A stretch of DNA of 64,000 nucleotides, taken from contig NZ_CP066339.1 of assembly GCF_016406125.1 (NCBI RefSeq), forward strand, positions 1,922,001-1,986,000. Reading direction: 5' to 3'. The position numbers and the translations under genes were made by a program. This document shows, piece by piece, positions 1-8,676 of this stretch; within the stretch, counting starts at the first letter, position 1; every line of letters begins with the position of its first letter. The notes beneath the pieces are model-generated. The model ran no database searches and was not told the origin of the DNA. It worked only from the letters and a program-made list of their open reading frames with translations. The DNA comes from Alicyclobacillus sp. SO9 (GTDB taxonomy: Bacteria; Bacillota; Bacilli; Alicyclobacillales; Alicyclobacillaceae).

Positions 1-876
1 CCAAACTACACCCATCTTAGCATTGTTAGAGAAGCGGTAAAGTCAGGGAAGCACATCTTACTTGAAAAGCCGATGGCGACGACGGTAGATGACGCAGTTG
101 CCATCACTAAACTAGCTGCAAACTATACCGGTGTATTTCAAATTGGCCTCCAATATCGTTTCAAGGCTATCTATAGTGAGGCAATCCATGAAACGTTATC
201 ACGCAAATCGATAGGAGATCTTAAACTTATTAACATTGTTGAACATCGGGTTCCTTTCCTTGACAAGGTGAACCAGTGGAACAAATTCTCACAGTATTCA
301 GGCGGAACGTTGGTGGAAAAGTGTTGCCATTACTTTGATTTGATGAATCTATTTGCAGGTTCTAAGCCGGAGTCAGTATACGCTTCTGGGGATATGGCTG
401 TAAATTTCAAATCATTTAAGTATAACGCGGAAACTTCCGATATCCTGGATAATGCTCTTGTAACTGTGATTTATGAGAATGGAGTCAAGGCCTCGTTTAA
501 CCTGTGTATGTTTGCTCCAATGTTCTATGAGGAGCTAGTACTTTGTGGCGATGAGGGTCGTCTTAAGGCCTATGAAAACCGTGACTTTTTGCCTGATGCC
601 AGACCGGAAACACATTTAGAGGTATTGTCAGGTGAAAATCGTGCCTCCAAAATTTCAACGCCATGTTATCCAACTGCTATTCAACATAGTGGCCACAACG
701 GAGCTACTTACTATGAGCATAAGCATTTTATTGACAACATAGACGGAAAAGAAACTAACACGGCTAGTGTTGATGACGGATTGTGGTCTATTATCGTTGC
801 TGCAGCAGCAGACAAGTCCATTAGCACAGGTCGTGTAGTGTCGATCAAGGAGTTCTTAGATAACTTCTCATTTTAA
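1..876 (+). CDS. Gfo/Idh/MocA-family NAD(P)-dependent oxidoreductase or glycosidase, 5' end missing
   Basis: The reading frame is already open at base 1, so the N-terminal Rossmann part lies outside the window. The visible part begins PNYTH and has the family hallmark GKHILLEKPM (EKP motif, codons 17-26), followed by the C-terminal alpha/beta domain with GGTLVEKCCHYFD. Family members oxidise or reduce sugars and inositols with NAD(P); some relatives are NAD-dependent glycosidases. It lies just upstream of the sulfo-sugar transporter and pathway genes. It could therefore release sulfoquinovose from its glycosides, as reported for the GH188 type, or be an ordinary sugar dehydrogenase. The family is certain; the substrate is inference. 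Confidence 0.85.
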   Translation, partial: PNYTHLSIVREAVKSGKHILLEKPMATTVDDAVAITKLAANYTGVFQIGLQYRFKAIYSEAIHETLSRKSIGDLKLINIVEHRVPFLDKVNQWNKFSQYSGGTLVEKCCHYFDLMNLFAGSKPESVYASGDMAVNFKSFKYNAETSDILDNALVTVIYENGVKASFNLCMFAPMFYEELVLCGDEGRLKAYENRDFLPDARPETHLEVLSGENRASKISTPCYPTAIQHSGHNGATYYEHKHFIDNIDGKETNTASVDDGLWSIIVAAAADKSISTGRVVSIKEFLDNFSF

Positions 877-972
877 GGCATGAGGTAGTTTAGGACAGCA
901 ACAAAGCAATGACGCGGTATCTTGTGTGTTGAGCCTAATGAACTTATTTTCTCCAATTTGCTTATTACATAC

Positions 973-1002
973 TTGAAAACGCATACATCATGATGTTACT
1001 AT
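973..1002 (+). promoter_or_regulatory. Promoter with GntR operator upstream of the sugar ABC transporter
   Basis: TTGAAA (973-978) and TACTAT (997-1002) are 18 bases apart and form a plausible sigma-A promoter. A perfect 12-base palindrome, ACATCATGATGT (985-996), fills the spacer. Its core CATCATGATGT recurs in the larger palindrome upstream of the isomerase gene at 5109-5130. The likely ligand is the HutC-type GntR protein encoded at 4288-5028. The promoter is about 150 bases upstream of the binding-protein start. Confidence 0.5.
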
Positions 1003-1152
1003 GTTTTATATTAGTAGGCTAAATATTCAGATGCTTTAGATTGTAGGACGTATCCATATAAGAGAACAACACCATTTGGGGGTGGTGATAGCACTGGAAT
1101 GTGATGTGGGGCTGCGCGGGTTTTCGAGACTTAATTAGGGGGGCGTGTTGTT

Positions 1153-2448
1153 ATGAAAAAACTGTTAACTTGGTCTAGTGTAGCGGTGGCACTGTCGTTT
1201 GGCGTAGTCGGTTGCGGTAATAGTACGACTTCCGGTAGTGGTAATGGAGCAACTCAGTCCGGTGGAAATTCCTCAGCAAATGCTAAAACAGTTACGTTAC
1301 AGTTTGAACATTGGCGCGGTGAAGACGTTCCAACTTTTAAGAAGATTATCAAACAGTTTGAAGCCAAATACCCTAACATAAAAGTGCAGATGACGGTCCT
1401 CCCGTCGAGCAAATACGCAGCTCAGATTCAAACTACACTTTCCGGAAGTCATGGGGCTGACATCTTTGCGACGTTCCCGGGCGCTGAATTTAACACCTTA
1501 TATAAAATGGGTGTATATGAGGACCTTAGCGGTCAGTCTTGGTTGAGTCGGTTTTCACCAAGTCTCATCAAGGCCGGTCAAATGAATGGCAAGCAATATG
1601 CTGTACCTTGGCAGCTAGTGTATAACGATCCTTTGTATAATGTTAAAATGTTCAAAAAATATAATATTAAGGTTCCGAAGACTTGGAGTCAGTTCTTGAG
1701 TGCTTGTCAGACCTTAAAGTCACATGGCATTATCCCAATGGCTTGGGTGGGACAAATCAGTAATACTCAGTTCATCAACCCAATGCTAATGAACAATATG
1801 CCAAGCGTTAATATTTTTGACAAAGTGGACTCCGGTGCGGCTAAGCTGACTGGTTCTTGGTACACGAAGACCTTAACTCAGATAAAGCAATTGTATGACA
1901 AAGGATACTTCCAGAAGGATCCGACAGGAACTAGCAAGCAGGGTGCTATTGCTTTGTTTGCTTCTGGAAAGGCAGCTATGTTTGATATGGGTAGCTATGA
2001 TATGGTCAACGCACAAAAATTGAATCCTAAATTACAGGTTGGAATGCTTGCCCCTAACACCACAACCAATAGCAGTCCCAAATATGGTGGCATTTATACG
2101 TCTACGTTCATGCTTGGGATAAACAAGAATAGCAAGCACATTAAGCAGGCTGAAGAGTTTTTGAACTTTCTAACGAAGCCGAAGATGGCTTCTCTGTATG
2201 CTAACGGAACGGGGCAATTTCTTACGGAAAAAGGAATATCGTACACATCAAAGGATCTGCAATATCTGTCCAAGACGTGGTTACCTAAGCAGAATCTCAT
2301 GTTTCAACCACGTTATACAATTAAGAATCCTGGTGTGCAGAAGGCTGTTGAAACTTCCGTATCCAACATTATGAGCGGAATGTCTGTTACAAAGGCTGCG
2401 CAAACAGCTCAAAAGCAAGTTCAGCAAGCTATTAAGCAGGGCTCTTAA
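1153..2448 (+). CDS. Sugar ABC transporter substrate-binding lipoprotein
   Basis: This 431-residue protein is a family 1 extracellular solute-binding protein (MalE/UgpB type). The signal peptide ends in a lipobox, VVGC, with the lipidated cysteine at residue 21. A Ser/Gly/Asn-rich linker follows, then the mature fold beginning VTLQFEHWRG. It captures a sugar outside the membrane and delivers it to the permeases encoded next. No ATPase gene lies nearby, so a shared MsmX-type ATPase probably powers it. The pathway genes downstream suggest a sulfoquinovose or sulfoquinovosyl-glycerol ligand; this is inferred from context, not from the sequence. Confidence 0.9.
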   Translation: MKKLLTWSSVAVALSFGVVGCGNSTTSGSGNGATQSGGNSSANAKTVTLQFEHWRGEDVPTFKKIIKQFEAKYPNIKVQMTVLPSSKYAAQIQTTLSGSHGADIFATFPGAEFNTLYKMGVYEDLSGQSWLSRFSPSLIKAGQMNGKQYAVPWQLVYNDPLYNVKMFKKYNIKVPKTWSQFLSACQTLKSHGIIPMAWVGQISNTQFINPMLMNNMPSVNIFDKVDSGAAKLTGSWYTKTLTQIKQLYDKGYFQKDPTGTSKQGAIALFASGKAAMFDMGSYDMVNAQKLNPKLQVGMLAPNTTTNSSPKYGGIYTSTFMLGINKNSKHIKQAEEFLNFLTKPKMASLYANGTGQFLTEKGISYTSKDLQYLSKTWLPKQNLMFQPRYTIKNPGVQKAVETSVSNIMSGMSVTKAAQTAQKQVQQAIKQGS

Positions 2449-2470
2449 TGTGTACTCCTATTGAGTTTTG

Positions 2471-2508
2471 GGGCGTACCGACGTTGGTACGCCCTGCCTA
2501 CGGCAGGG
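2471..2508 (+). promoter_or_regulatory. Tandem stem-loops between binding-protein and permease genes
   Basis: GGGCGTACC (2471-2479) pairs perfectly with GGTACGCCC (2486-2494). CCCTGCC (2492-2498) pairs with GGCAGGG (2502-2508). The two stems share three C residues, so only one can form fully at a time. No T-run follows, which argues against a simple terminator. A stem-loop here could protect the upstream binding-protein message or attenuate the permeases. A comparable hairpin occupies the same position in the other sugar ABC operon (49677-49716). Confidence 0.55.
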
Positions 2509-2532
2509 TTAGTAAGGAGGCATGTATATCGC

Positions 2533-3408
2533 ATGGGAAAGCGACTTTCAATTCTCACCTTTGTACTACCAGGCTTTCTTCTGTACGGCATTTTCTTTCT
2601 TGTCCCGACTGTTTCCTCACTGGCTCTTAGTATGACTAACTGGGGTGCTACTTCAAAACACATTGTGTTTGTAGGTCTAAAAAACTTCATTGAAATGATT
2701 GGGTCAGATACGATATTTCGAAGTGCTGTCGTGGATAGTCTAGAGTTCTCGATTACGGTTGTTGTGTTTCAAACCGCGCTGGCGCTGGCGTTTGCTTTAC
2801 TATTAGTTCGCAATACCAGATTAAATATTATGTACCGATCAATCTATTTCTTCCCTACCATTATTGCATCTGTTTCCGTGGCATTTATTTGGCAATACAT
2901 GTTTGACCCTACGGTGGGCTGGGTAAATCACTTTTTAAACATCATAGGCCTTTCAAACCTTACACAGAATTGGCTGGGTGGTCAGCATATCGCGATCTTC
3001 AGTTTGGCGTTCATTCAATTTTGGATGCATACTGGCCAAGTCATGCTATTGTATATTGTTGGTCTGCAAGCAATTCCGCGTGATTTATATGAGGTTGGTG
3101 AAATTGAGGGAGCCGGTCCTTGGCAGAGATTCAGACATATTACTTGGCCATTGTTGGCTCCGTCAGCCATTATTGCTGTCGTGTATACAACCATTCAGTC
3201 GTTTAAGGTTTTTGACCTGGTAATCGCAACAACAAATGGAGGACCAGGTGACGCGACTGAAGTATTTCCTGTGTATATTTATCAGGAAGCCTTTACAAAT
3301 TATCAATATGGATATGCTGAAGCTGGCGCAGTTCTGTTTCTTATTATGATGATACTGGTTACTGTTATACAGTTCCTGATTATCGGACGAAGGGATGTGA
3401 GCGTATGA
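2533..3408 (+). CDS. Sugar ABC transporter permease (MalF/UgpA type)
   Basis: This is an integral membrane protein of about 291 residues with six predicted helices, of the MalF family. The cytoplasmic EAA loop for ATPase docking reads EVGEIEGAGPWQRF. I chose ATG 2533 because AAGGAGG ends at 2520. An upstream in-frame TTG at 2461 has no ribosome site and would place the intergenic hairpins inside the coding region. The stop overlaps the next gene's start (ATGA), so the two permeases are translationally coupled. Confidence 0.9.
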   Translation: MGKRLSILTFVLPGFLLYGIFFLVPTVSSLALSMTNWGATSKHIVFVGLKNFIEMIGSDTIFRSAVVDSLEFSITVVVFQTALALAFALLLVRNTRLNIMYRSIYFFPTIIASVSVAFIWQYMFDPTVGWVNHFLNIIGLSNLTQNWLGGQHIAIFSLAFIQFWMHTGQVMLLYIVGLQAIPRDLYEVGEIEGAGPWQRFRHITWPLLAPSAIIAVVYTTIQSFKVFDLVIATTNGGPGDATEVFPVYIYQEAFTNYQYGYAEAGAVLFLIMMILVTVIQFLIIGRRDVSV

Positions 3409-4235
3409 GGCGTCCATCTGGTATCGTGCAAATTTTGAGACAGTTCCCGTTACTGGCTTTTGCAGTGCTTATACTCTTTCCGTTTGTTATGATTTTCTTT
3501 GCTGCCTTTAAGACGGACGCGGCAGTCTATATGGCTCCGTATAACGCTCCGCATCCATGGAGTTTGGCGGCATTTAGAACTTTGTTTCATGGAGGACAGA
3601 TGTTTCTCTACTTCAGAAACAGTACAATTGTGACGAGCAGTGCCATTGTTCTTTCCATTGTTCTGGGTTCGATGATGGCCTACGGATTATATCGTATGGG
3701 CCGTTTTTGGGGGAATCTGCTTTGGGCTGTTGTGTCATTCGGTATAATGGTTCCAACGCAGGTAAACATGGTTTCATTATACATTGAGTTTGATAAACTA
3801 AACTTATTAAATTCCTTGTTTGGCCTAGTCATTGTAGATTGCACATTTCTACTGCCCGTTACAGTTTTTATCGTCGGGGGATACCTAAAGACATTGCCCT
3901 ATGGCCTGTTGGAGGCAGCTCAGATAGATGGCGCAAGTGAATGGATGTTGTTTTTACGTATTGTAACTCCGTTGAGCGGTGCTGCAATTGCGACAGTAGC
4001 TATCTTCTCTCTGGTAATGTCGTGGAACGACTTGCTCTATCCTCTGTTGTTTATTCAATCGAAGGGCTTACAAACGTTACCGCTAGCACTGTTGCATTTC
4101 CAAGGACAGTACTTAACCAATTACCCTGCACTGTTTGCTGGAGTTTTAATATCAGCAATTCCCATAGTTATTCTCTATGTGATATTTCAGAGGTTCTTTA
4201 TGGAGGGGCTTACGGCAGGCTCAATTAAAGGCTAA
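3405..4235 (+). CDS. Sugar ABC transporter permease (MalG/UgpE type)
   Basis: This second permease of 276 residues belongs to the MalG-type family. Its EAA loop is LLEAAQIDGASEW, followed by the expected conserved proline a few residues later. The start ATG overlaps the TGA of the preceding permease. Together they form the membrane channel for the sugar bound by the upstream lipoprotein. The C-terminus ends in GLTAGSIKG, typical for the family. No ATP-binding subunit is encoded in this operon. Confidence 0.9.
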   Translation: MRRPSGIVQILRQFPLLAFAVLILFPFVMIFFAAFKTDAAVYMAPYNAPHPWSLAAFRTLFHGGQMFLYFRNSTIVTSSAIVLSIVLGSMMAYGLYRMGRFWGNLLWAVVSFGIMVPTQVNMVSLYIEFDKLNLLNSLFGLVIVDCTFLLPVTVFIVGGYLKTLPYGLLEAAQIDGASEWMLFLRIVTPLSGAAIATVAIFSLVMSWNDLLYPLLFIQSKGLQTLPLALLHFQGQYLTNYPALFAGVLISAIPIVILYVIFQRFFMEGLTAGSIKG

Positions 4236-4287
4236 GCAGTTTGGTACGTGGATCGTTCTATTTCATATTATCAGGGGGTGAACTCAT

Positions 4288-5028
4288 TTGGCAGATTTCG
4301 TTGCGAGCATTAATCCCGACCTCCCACTGCCTTTGTACCATCAGCTGAAAAATCTTATTATGCAGCATATAGAGACTGGGGAGTGGCGTCCTAATCAAGC
4401 CATTCCTACGGAAATTGAGTTGATGAATCGATACGGTGTTAGCCGGACTACCGTTAGAGAAGCGGTTTCTAGTCTGGTGCAAGAAGGGTATCTTGTTAAA
4501 AAACAAGGAAAGGGAACGTTTGTCCGTGAGCCTCGCGTACAAGAGCGACTAGGCAAGCTAACCGGATTCGCAGAAGAAATGACGCAAAATGGATATGATC
4601 CTTCAGCAAGGCTAATCGGCGTATTTACAGACCTTTCCGAAGATGAAGACTTTGCAAATTTGGAATTGCCTGAAGGAGACGCGTGGGTCAAGATTGAACG
4701 GCTACGATTAGCTAGTGGAGAACCTATTGCGGTGGAACGCTCGTACTGGCCAAAGGGAATTGCAGACATACTTGTTCAGCAGGATCTAGAAACTGTTGCC
4801 TATTATAGCGTGCTAGAGGAGAAGGGTATATATCTCCGATATGCGGAAGAGGACATTTCAGCTGTAAACGCAGATACTACCGATGCCATGGCACTCAAAA
4901 TTAAACTGGGCTCGTCCTTGATTGAAATGACTCGGTTTACCTATGATAATTCTGAAAGACTGATTGAATACACATGTACCCGTTATCGGGGCGATAGGTA
5001 CAAGTACCATGTTCACCTTGAAAGATGA
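4288..5028 (+). CDS. GntR-family transcriptional regulator, HutC/UTRA type
   Basis: This 246-residue regulator has an N-terminal winged helix (residues about 8-75, with TEIELMNRYGVSRTTVREAV) and a C-terminal UTRA effector-binding domain. UTRA domains usually bind sugar phosphates or small acids. The start is TTG 4288, seven bases after GGGGGTG. It sits between the transporter and the sugar isomerase genes. Both flanking transcription units carry the same CATCATGATGT palindrome on their promoters (985-996, 5109-5130), so it probably represses both until an intermediate accumulates. The effector is unknown. Confidence 0.9.
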   Translation: MADFVASINPDLPLPLYHQLKNLIMQHIETGEWRPNQAIPTEIELMNRYGVSRTTVREAVSSLVQEGYLVKKQGKGTFVREPRVQERLGKLTGFAEEMTQNGYDPSARLIGVFTDLSEDEDFANLELPEGDAWVKIERLRLASGEPIAVERSYWPKGIADILVQQDLETVAYYSVLEEKGIYLRYAEEDISAVNADTTDAMALKIKLGSSLIEMTRFTYDNSERLIEYTCTRYRGDRYKYHVHLER

Positions 5029-5079
5029 ATGAGGGTACTTAGGAATCATCAAGGTTAAAATTCTATTCTTCCATATTCC

Positions 5080-5130
5080 TTGACGTTAGGACCACTGTGG
5101 TATGATAATTCATCATGATGTCATGATGAA
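5080..5130 (+). promoter_or_regulatory. Promoter with perfect 22-base GntR operator
   Basis: TTGACG (5080-5085) and GATAAT (5104-5109) are 18 bases apart. Directly after the -10 lies an inverted repeat with arms TTCATCATGA (5109-5118) and TCATGATGAA (5121-5130) and a two-base centre. A repressor bound here would cover the transcription start. The core matches the palindrome upstream of the transporter. It drives the isomerase, kinase, aldolase and dehydrogenase genes downstream. Confidence 0.7.
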
Positions 5131-5170
5131 GTGACGAGGAAAAATTCTGCCTGAGAGGAGTGGATATTTC

Positions 5171-6544
5171 ATGACAGCGTTAAATGATTTAGATAGCCTT
5201 CGAGTGGGTTATGTCTCCTTTGGTCGGGCGACTTTTGACATGACCCAGGCAAAAGCCATGACTCATTCATCTATTGAAGCGTTAGAAAATGAAAATGGGG
5301 TATGGAGTTTTGTCGAAGAAACCATAACAACAGTCAGCGATGCGGAGGAAACTGCGAAGAGACTCAACGGAACCATTGACGTACTGTTAGCTCAGTTCAC
5401 GACATTTGTAGATGCTAGGTTCATTGTGTCTATGGCTAAGGAACTCCAAGTACCGATAATTGTTTGGGCAATTCGTGAACCCAATCAAAAACCAGGACAG
5501 CGTTTATCCTTGAATTCACTTACAGGCGCTAATATGGCAGGGCGAGAACTTCATAGACTTGGTATGCCTTTTCAATTTCTCTACGGGAGTGTTGAAGACG
5601 ACACCTTCTCGGGGCGACTGGAGGCTGCATTCAGATTCTGGTCAGCATGGCGCAAACTGCGACGTTTTAAGGTAATAACTCTTGGCGACGCGCCTGATGG
5701 ATTTTTCTTTTCGACTCCAGGACAAAAGGCGATTGATCAATTAGGCCTAAGGATTGAAAGTCTTGATTTAAATGAGGCTTTTCAGCGTGCATCAGAGATG
5801 AACGATACCGACGTTGAGAAGGAGATCGAACGCGTTAAGACATCTGTTAAAGGCATTGACAAATTACCAAAGGACAATATCACCAAATTTGCAAAAATGA
5901 TAACAGTGCTGAAAAAAGATTTGGCTGCATTGAACGCCGATGCAGTAGCCGTTCGGTGTTGGCCGGAGTTTTTTACCAATTTTGGCGCCGCTGCTTGCAG
6001 TACACTATCGGCACTCTCTGATTCTGGAATTATGGGCGCATGCGAAGCTGATGTGTTAGGTTCTCTCTCGATGGATATCGTACATCAGCTTACAGGTTCG
6101 GCTTCATACCTTGGTGATCTTGTTGAAGTTAATGAAGAAAAGCAGGCAATAACTTTCTGGCACTGTGGTGCGGGGGCATTTTCACTAGCAAATAAAGGTA
6201 CTGGAGCGGTAGCGGGTCAGCACCCAAATCGGAACGTCGGCTTTACCCTAGAATTTGGGTTGAAACCAGGACTTGTAACGATTCTCCGAATTGGGGAGGA
6301 TCTTGACGGTAATTTGAGAGCTCTCATAGGCAGGGGGGAGATGCTGGATGTACCGCAGCGATTTAAGGGAACTTCAGGAACCGTACGTCTGCTGGATGGT
6401 GAGAAAAATGATGACGCCATTAAGCGCGTGACAAGGGTTATTGAGGCGGGATTTGAACCCCATTACGCGTTAGCCTACGGTGATGTCGTGGATGAACTAG
6501 CTCGTCTATTTAAATATTCAGGGATCCCTGTTACTAGATTTTAA
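5171..6544 (+). CDS. L-fucose/L-arabinose isomerase-like sugar isomerase (candidate sulfoquinovose isomerase)
   Basis: This 457-residue cytoplasmic protein belongs to the fucose/arabinose isomerase-like family of metal-dependent aldose-ketose isomerases. Family features include RCWPEFFTNFG, the acidic stretch GIMGACEADVLG that would supply metal ligands, and FWHCGAG in the C-terminal domain. It is the first gene after the operator promoter and is followed at once by a kinase and an aldolase. That order (isomerise, phosphorylate, cleave) points to conversion of sulfoquinovose to 6-deoxy-6-sulfofructose. The family is secure; the substrate is inferred from neighbours, and a non-sulfonated sugar remains possible. 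Confidence 0.8.
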   Translation: MTALNDLDSLRVGYVSFGRATFDMTQAKAMTHSSIEALENENGVWSFVEETITTVSDAEETAKRLNGTIDVLLAQFTTFVDARFIVSMAKELQVPIIVWAIREPNQKPGQRLSLNSLTGANMAGRELHRLGMPFQFLYGSVEDDTFSGRLEAAFRFWSAWRKLRRFKVITLGDAPDGFFFSTPGQKAIDQLGLRIESLDLNEAFQRASEMNDTDVEKEIERVKTSVKGIDKLPKDNITKFAKMITVLKKDLAALNADAVAVRCWPEFFTNFGAAACSTLSALSDSGIMGACEADVLGSLSMDIVHQLTGSASYLGDLVEVNEEKQAITFWHCGAGAFSLANKGTGAVAGQHPNRNVGFTLEFGLKPGLVTILRIGEDLDGNLRALIGRGEMLDVPQRFKGTSGTVRLLDGEKNDDAIKRVTRVIEAGFEPHYALAYGDVVDELARLFKYSGIPVTRF

Positions 6545-6556
6545 GGAGGTATGAGA

Positions 6557-7741
6557 ATGAAAGTAGCCATTGGACAGTTTGGAGCTCCTACGACAGTTCT
6601 CAATGCCTCCCTCTATGGAGTTTTAGAAACTCTTAGAAACAGGTCTGCAGAGATCTTAGGAATCATTGGCGGAGTGGAGGGACTTCTTTCGGGGTCGTTT
6701 GTAGACCTCTCTGATTCATCATCTTTAAGTTGGTTGCAAAGTACTCCAGGAGCTGCCCTCCGTGCAGGCAGATACGCGGGTCAGAATGAAGTTGGTCGTC
6801 GTGCAGTGAGCATTCTGGCAGAGCGCAAGATTAACGGTCTCATCATGATGGGCGGTAACGGGACAATGGGATTGGCCGATGAAATTCAAAAGGCGGCAGA
6901 AATGCAGAGTTATGATCTCTCTATCATTGGGGTACCTAAGACAATAGATAATGACATTGTGGGTATCGATTTTTCCCCTGGATTCCCCAGCGCGGCGCAC
7001 TTTGTGATTCGTGCAGTGCGTGATTTGCAGATCGATCTCGAAGCAATGGTTGGGTTTGAGCAAGTAAGGGTTGTCGAAGTGATGGGAAGGCGTTGCGGAT
7101 GGCTTGCTGCTGCAACAGCTCTTTTACCACATTTAGAGGTGAGCAAGAAGGAACCTATGACCGAGAGTAGCAGTACGCAGACACCTATAATTTGTCTTCC
7201 GGAACAGGAATTTGATTTGAACTCTTTGCTTAAGAATATTGAACAACGTGTTAAAGACGACGGACAGGTACTAGTAGTTGTAAGTGAAGGGGTACGCGAT
7301 GTTAGCGGGCAAATGGTTTTACAAGCGGGTGAAGGTAATAACTCAGCCAAATATATGTTGGGCGGTATCGGCGCTTTGATTGCAGAAAAGGTACGTGAGT
7401 CGTTCGGGTACGGAGTACGATATGAAAATCTCGGGCTTTTGCAACGATGCTGGAATGATTCCAGCTTAGAATCAGACAGACGTCACGCTGTGCAACTCGG
7501 CGAATTGGGAGCAAGAGCACTGCTTGAAGGACGGACCGGTCTTATGGCAGGTTTGTTGCGGGCTGACGATGGGTCAAACGGATTTGTTGAGACTCTTTTA
7601 CCTCTTAAGGATGTGGCCGGTAAGGATCGGCTTATGACTAATGAAGAATTATCTCTGGAGGAGCAGTTTGTAGAGTGGCTTCTGCCCCTAGTTGAGATAG
7701 ATAAGATTGAACAACACCCTCGTCTAAGGATGGGAAAATAA
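6557..7741 (+). CDS. PfkA-family 6-phosphofructokinase-like kinase (candidate sulfofructose kinase)
   Basis: This protein of about 394 residues has the phosphofructokinase fold. It shows GGNGTMGLA where ATP-type enzymes have GGDGS, then PKTIDND with the catalytic aspartate, and MGRRCGW. The mix of Gly in the first motif (ATP-like) and Lys in the second (seen in pyrophosphate and some actinobacterial enzymes) is unusual, as is Asn in place of the acidic residue. ATG 6557 is preferred because AAGGAGGT abuts the earlier ATG at 6551. By context it phosphorylates 6-deoxy-6-sulfofructose, an analogue of fructose 6-phosphate, at C1. Confidence 0.85.
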   Translation: MKVAIGQFGAPTTVLNASLYGVLETLRNRSAEILGIIGGVEGLLSGSFVDLSDSSSLSWLQSTPGAALRAGRYAGQNEVGRRAVSILAERKINGLIMMGGNGTMGLADEIQKAAEMQSYDLSIIGVPKTIDNDIVGIDFSPGFPSAAHFVIRAVRDLQIDLEAMVGFEQVRVVEVMGRRCGWLAAATALLPHLEVSKKEPMTESSSTQTPIICLPEQEFDLNSLLKNIEQRVKDDGQVLVVVSEGVRDVSGQMVLQAGEGNNSAKYMLGGIGALIAEKVRESFGYGVRYENLGLLQRCWNDSSLESDRRHAVQLGELGARALLEGRTGLMAGLLRADDGSNGFVETLLPLKDVAGKDRLMTNEELSLEEQFVEWLLPLVEIDKIEQHPRLRMGK

Positions 7742-7758
7742 ATCGGAGGTGATTTTGT

Positions 7759-8592
7759 ATGACTCTTGCGACAGGATTTATTCTGCAGGATGCATACAAA
7801 GCAGGCTACGCTGTCCCTGCTTTTAGTGTGCATTCGACTGATATGGTTGACGCAGTACTTGATGAGGCCGAAGTTGAAAAGATGCCGGTTCTGCTGCAGA
7901 TTGGGCAAAGAGCAATTAGAAATGGACAAATGGAAACACTTACGAATCATATTCGTTTGGTTGCATCTCAATACAAAATACCAATTGCAATCCATCTCGA
8001 TCACTGCAGAGATACGTCGCAGGCTGTTAAGGCACTTCGCTCAGGAATGACCTCATTTATGATGGATGCGTCAGCGCAGACTTTCAGCGACAACGTACGT
8101 TTAACCGGGGAAGTCGTGCAGATGTGTCACGCCATTAATATGCCCGTGGAAGGTGAACTTGGAGCAATTGGTGGGGTAGAAGACGATATTAGCGTTGATG
8201 ATAAAGATGTCGTTTACACCTCTGTCGAAGCTGCCGTCGAATTTATAGAGAGTACAGCGGTTGACTCGTTGGCTGTGGCGATTGGTTCCGCTCACGGGAT
8301 GTATAAGCGAGAACCCAAACTAGATTTGGTCCGCCTCGAAGACATCTATCACAACACCAGTGTGCCATTGGTGTTGCATGGGGGTAGCGGAATATCCCAG
8401 ACACAGATAAGGAAAGCTATAAAATTCGGAATCGCAAAGATTAACTTTGATACAGAATTGAGACTTGCTTACGTAAAAGGACTAGGAAGTGCAGTAGGAA
8501 AATTCCCGGACGACCCATTTAGTCTTGGGGAGCATGCCAAACAAGCTTTACGTACCGTTGTTAAAGAGAAGATTGACTACTGTAGGCCCTGA
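7759..8592 (+). CDS. Class II fructose-bisphosphate aldolase family protein (candidate sulfofructose-phosphate aldolase)
   Basis: This 277-residue TIM-barrel enzyme is of the KbaY/GatY/FbaA class II type, which uses zinc. Metal and catalytic positions are visible: HLDHC, the acidic loop VEGELGAIGG, GSAHG, and LHGGSG. It would split the C1-phosphorylated ketose into dihydroxyacetone phosphate and a three-carbon aldehyde; by context the aldehyde is 3-sulfolactaldehyde. It starts ten bases after an AGGTGA site, 17 bases behind the kinase gene, so the three upper-pathway genes form one operon. Confidence 0.87.
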   Translation: MTLATGFILQDAYKAGYAVPAFSVHSTDMVDAVLDEAEVEKMPVLLQIGQRAIRNGQMETLTNHIRLVASQYKIPIAIHLDHCRDTSQAVKALRSGMTSFMMDASAQTFSDNVRLTGEVVQMCHAINMPVEGELGAIGGVEDDISVDDKDVVYTSVEAAVEFIESTAVDSLAVAIGSAHGMYKREPKLDLVRLEDIYHNTSVPLVLHGGSGISQTQIRKAIKFGIAKINFDTELRLAYVKGLGSAVGKFPDDPFSLGEHAKQALRTVVKEKIDYCRP

Positions 8593-8676
8593 CAGTTGGG
8601 TGGCTGGCTCAGTAGATAAGTCAGTCCATACTAAATTAATGGCCAATTCTCGATGGTTAGTGAAAGGGAGATTGTT

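Noticed and set aside
1153-4235. Looked for an ABC transporter ATPase gene in the operon
   Set aside because: No Walker A or ABC signature protein is encoded nearby; a shared MsmX-type ATPase elsewhere is the usual solution.
6557-8592. Housekeeping glycolysis kinase and aldolase
   Set aside because: They sit in an inducible sugar operon behind an operator, the kinase motif is atypical, and sulfolactate genes follow.
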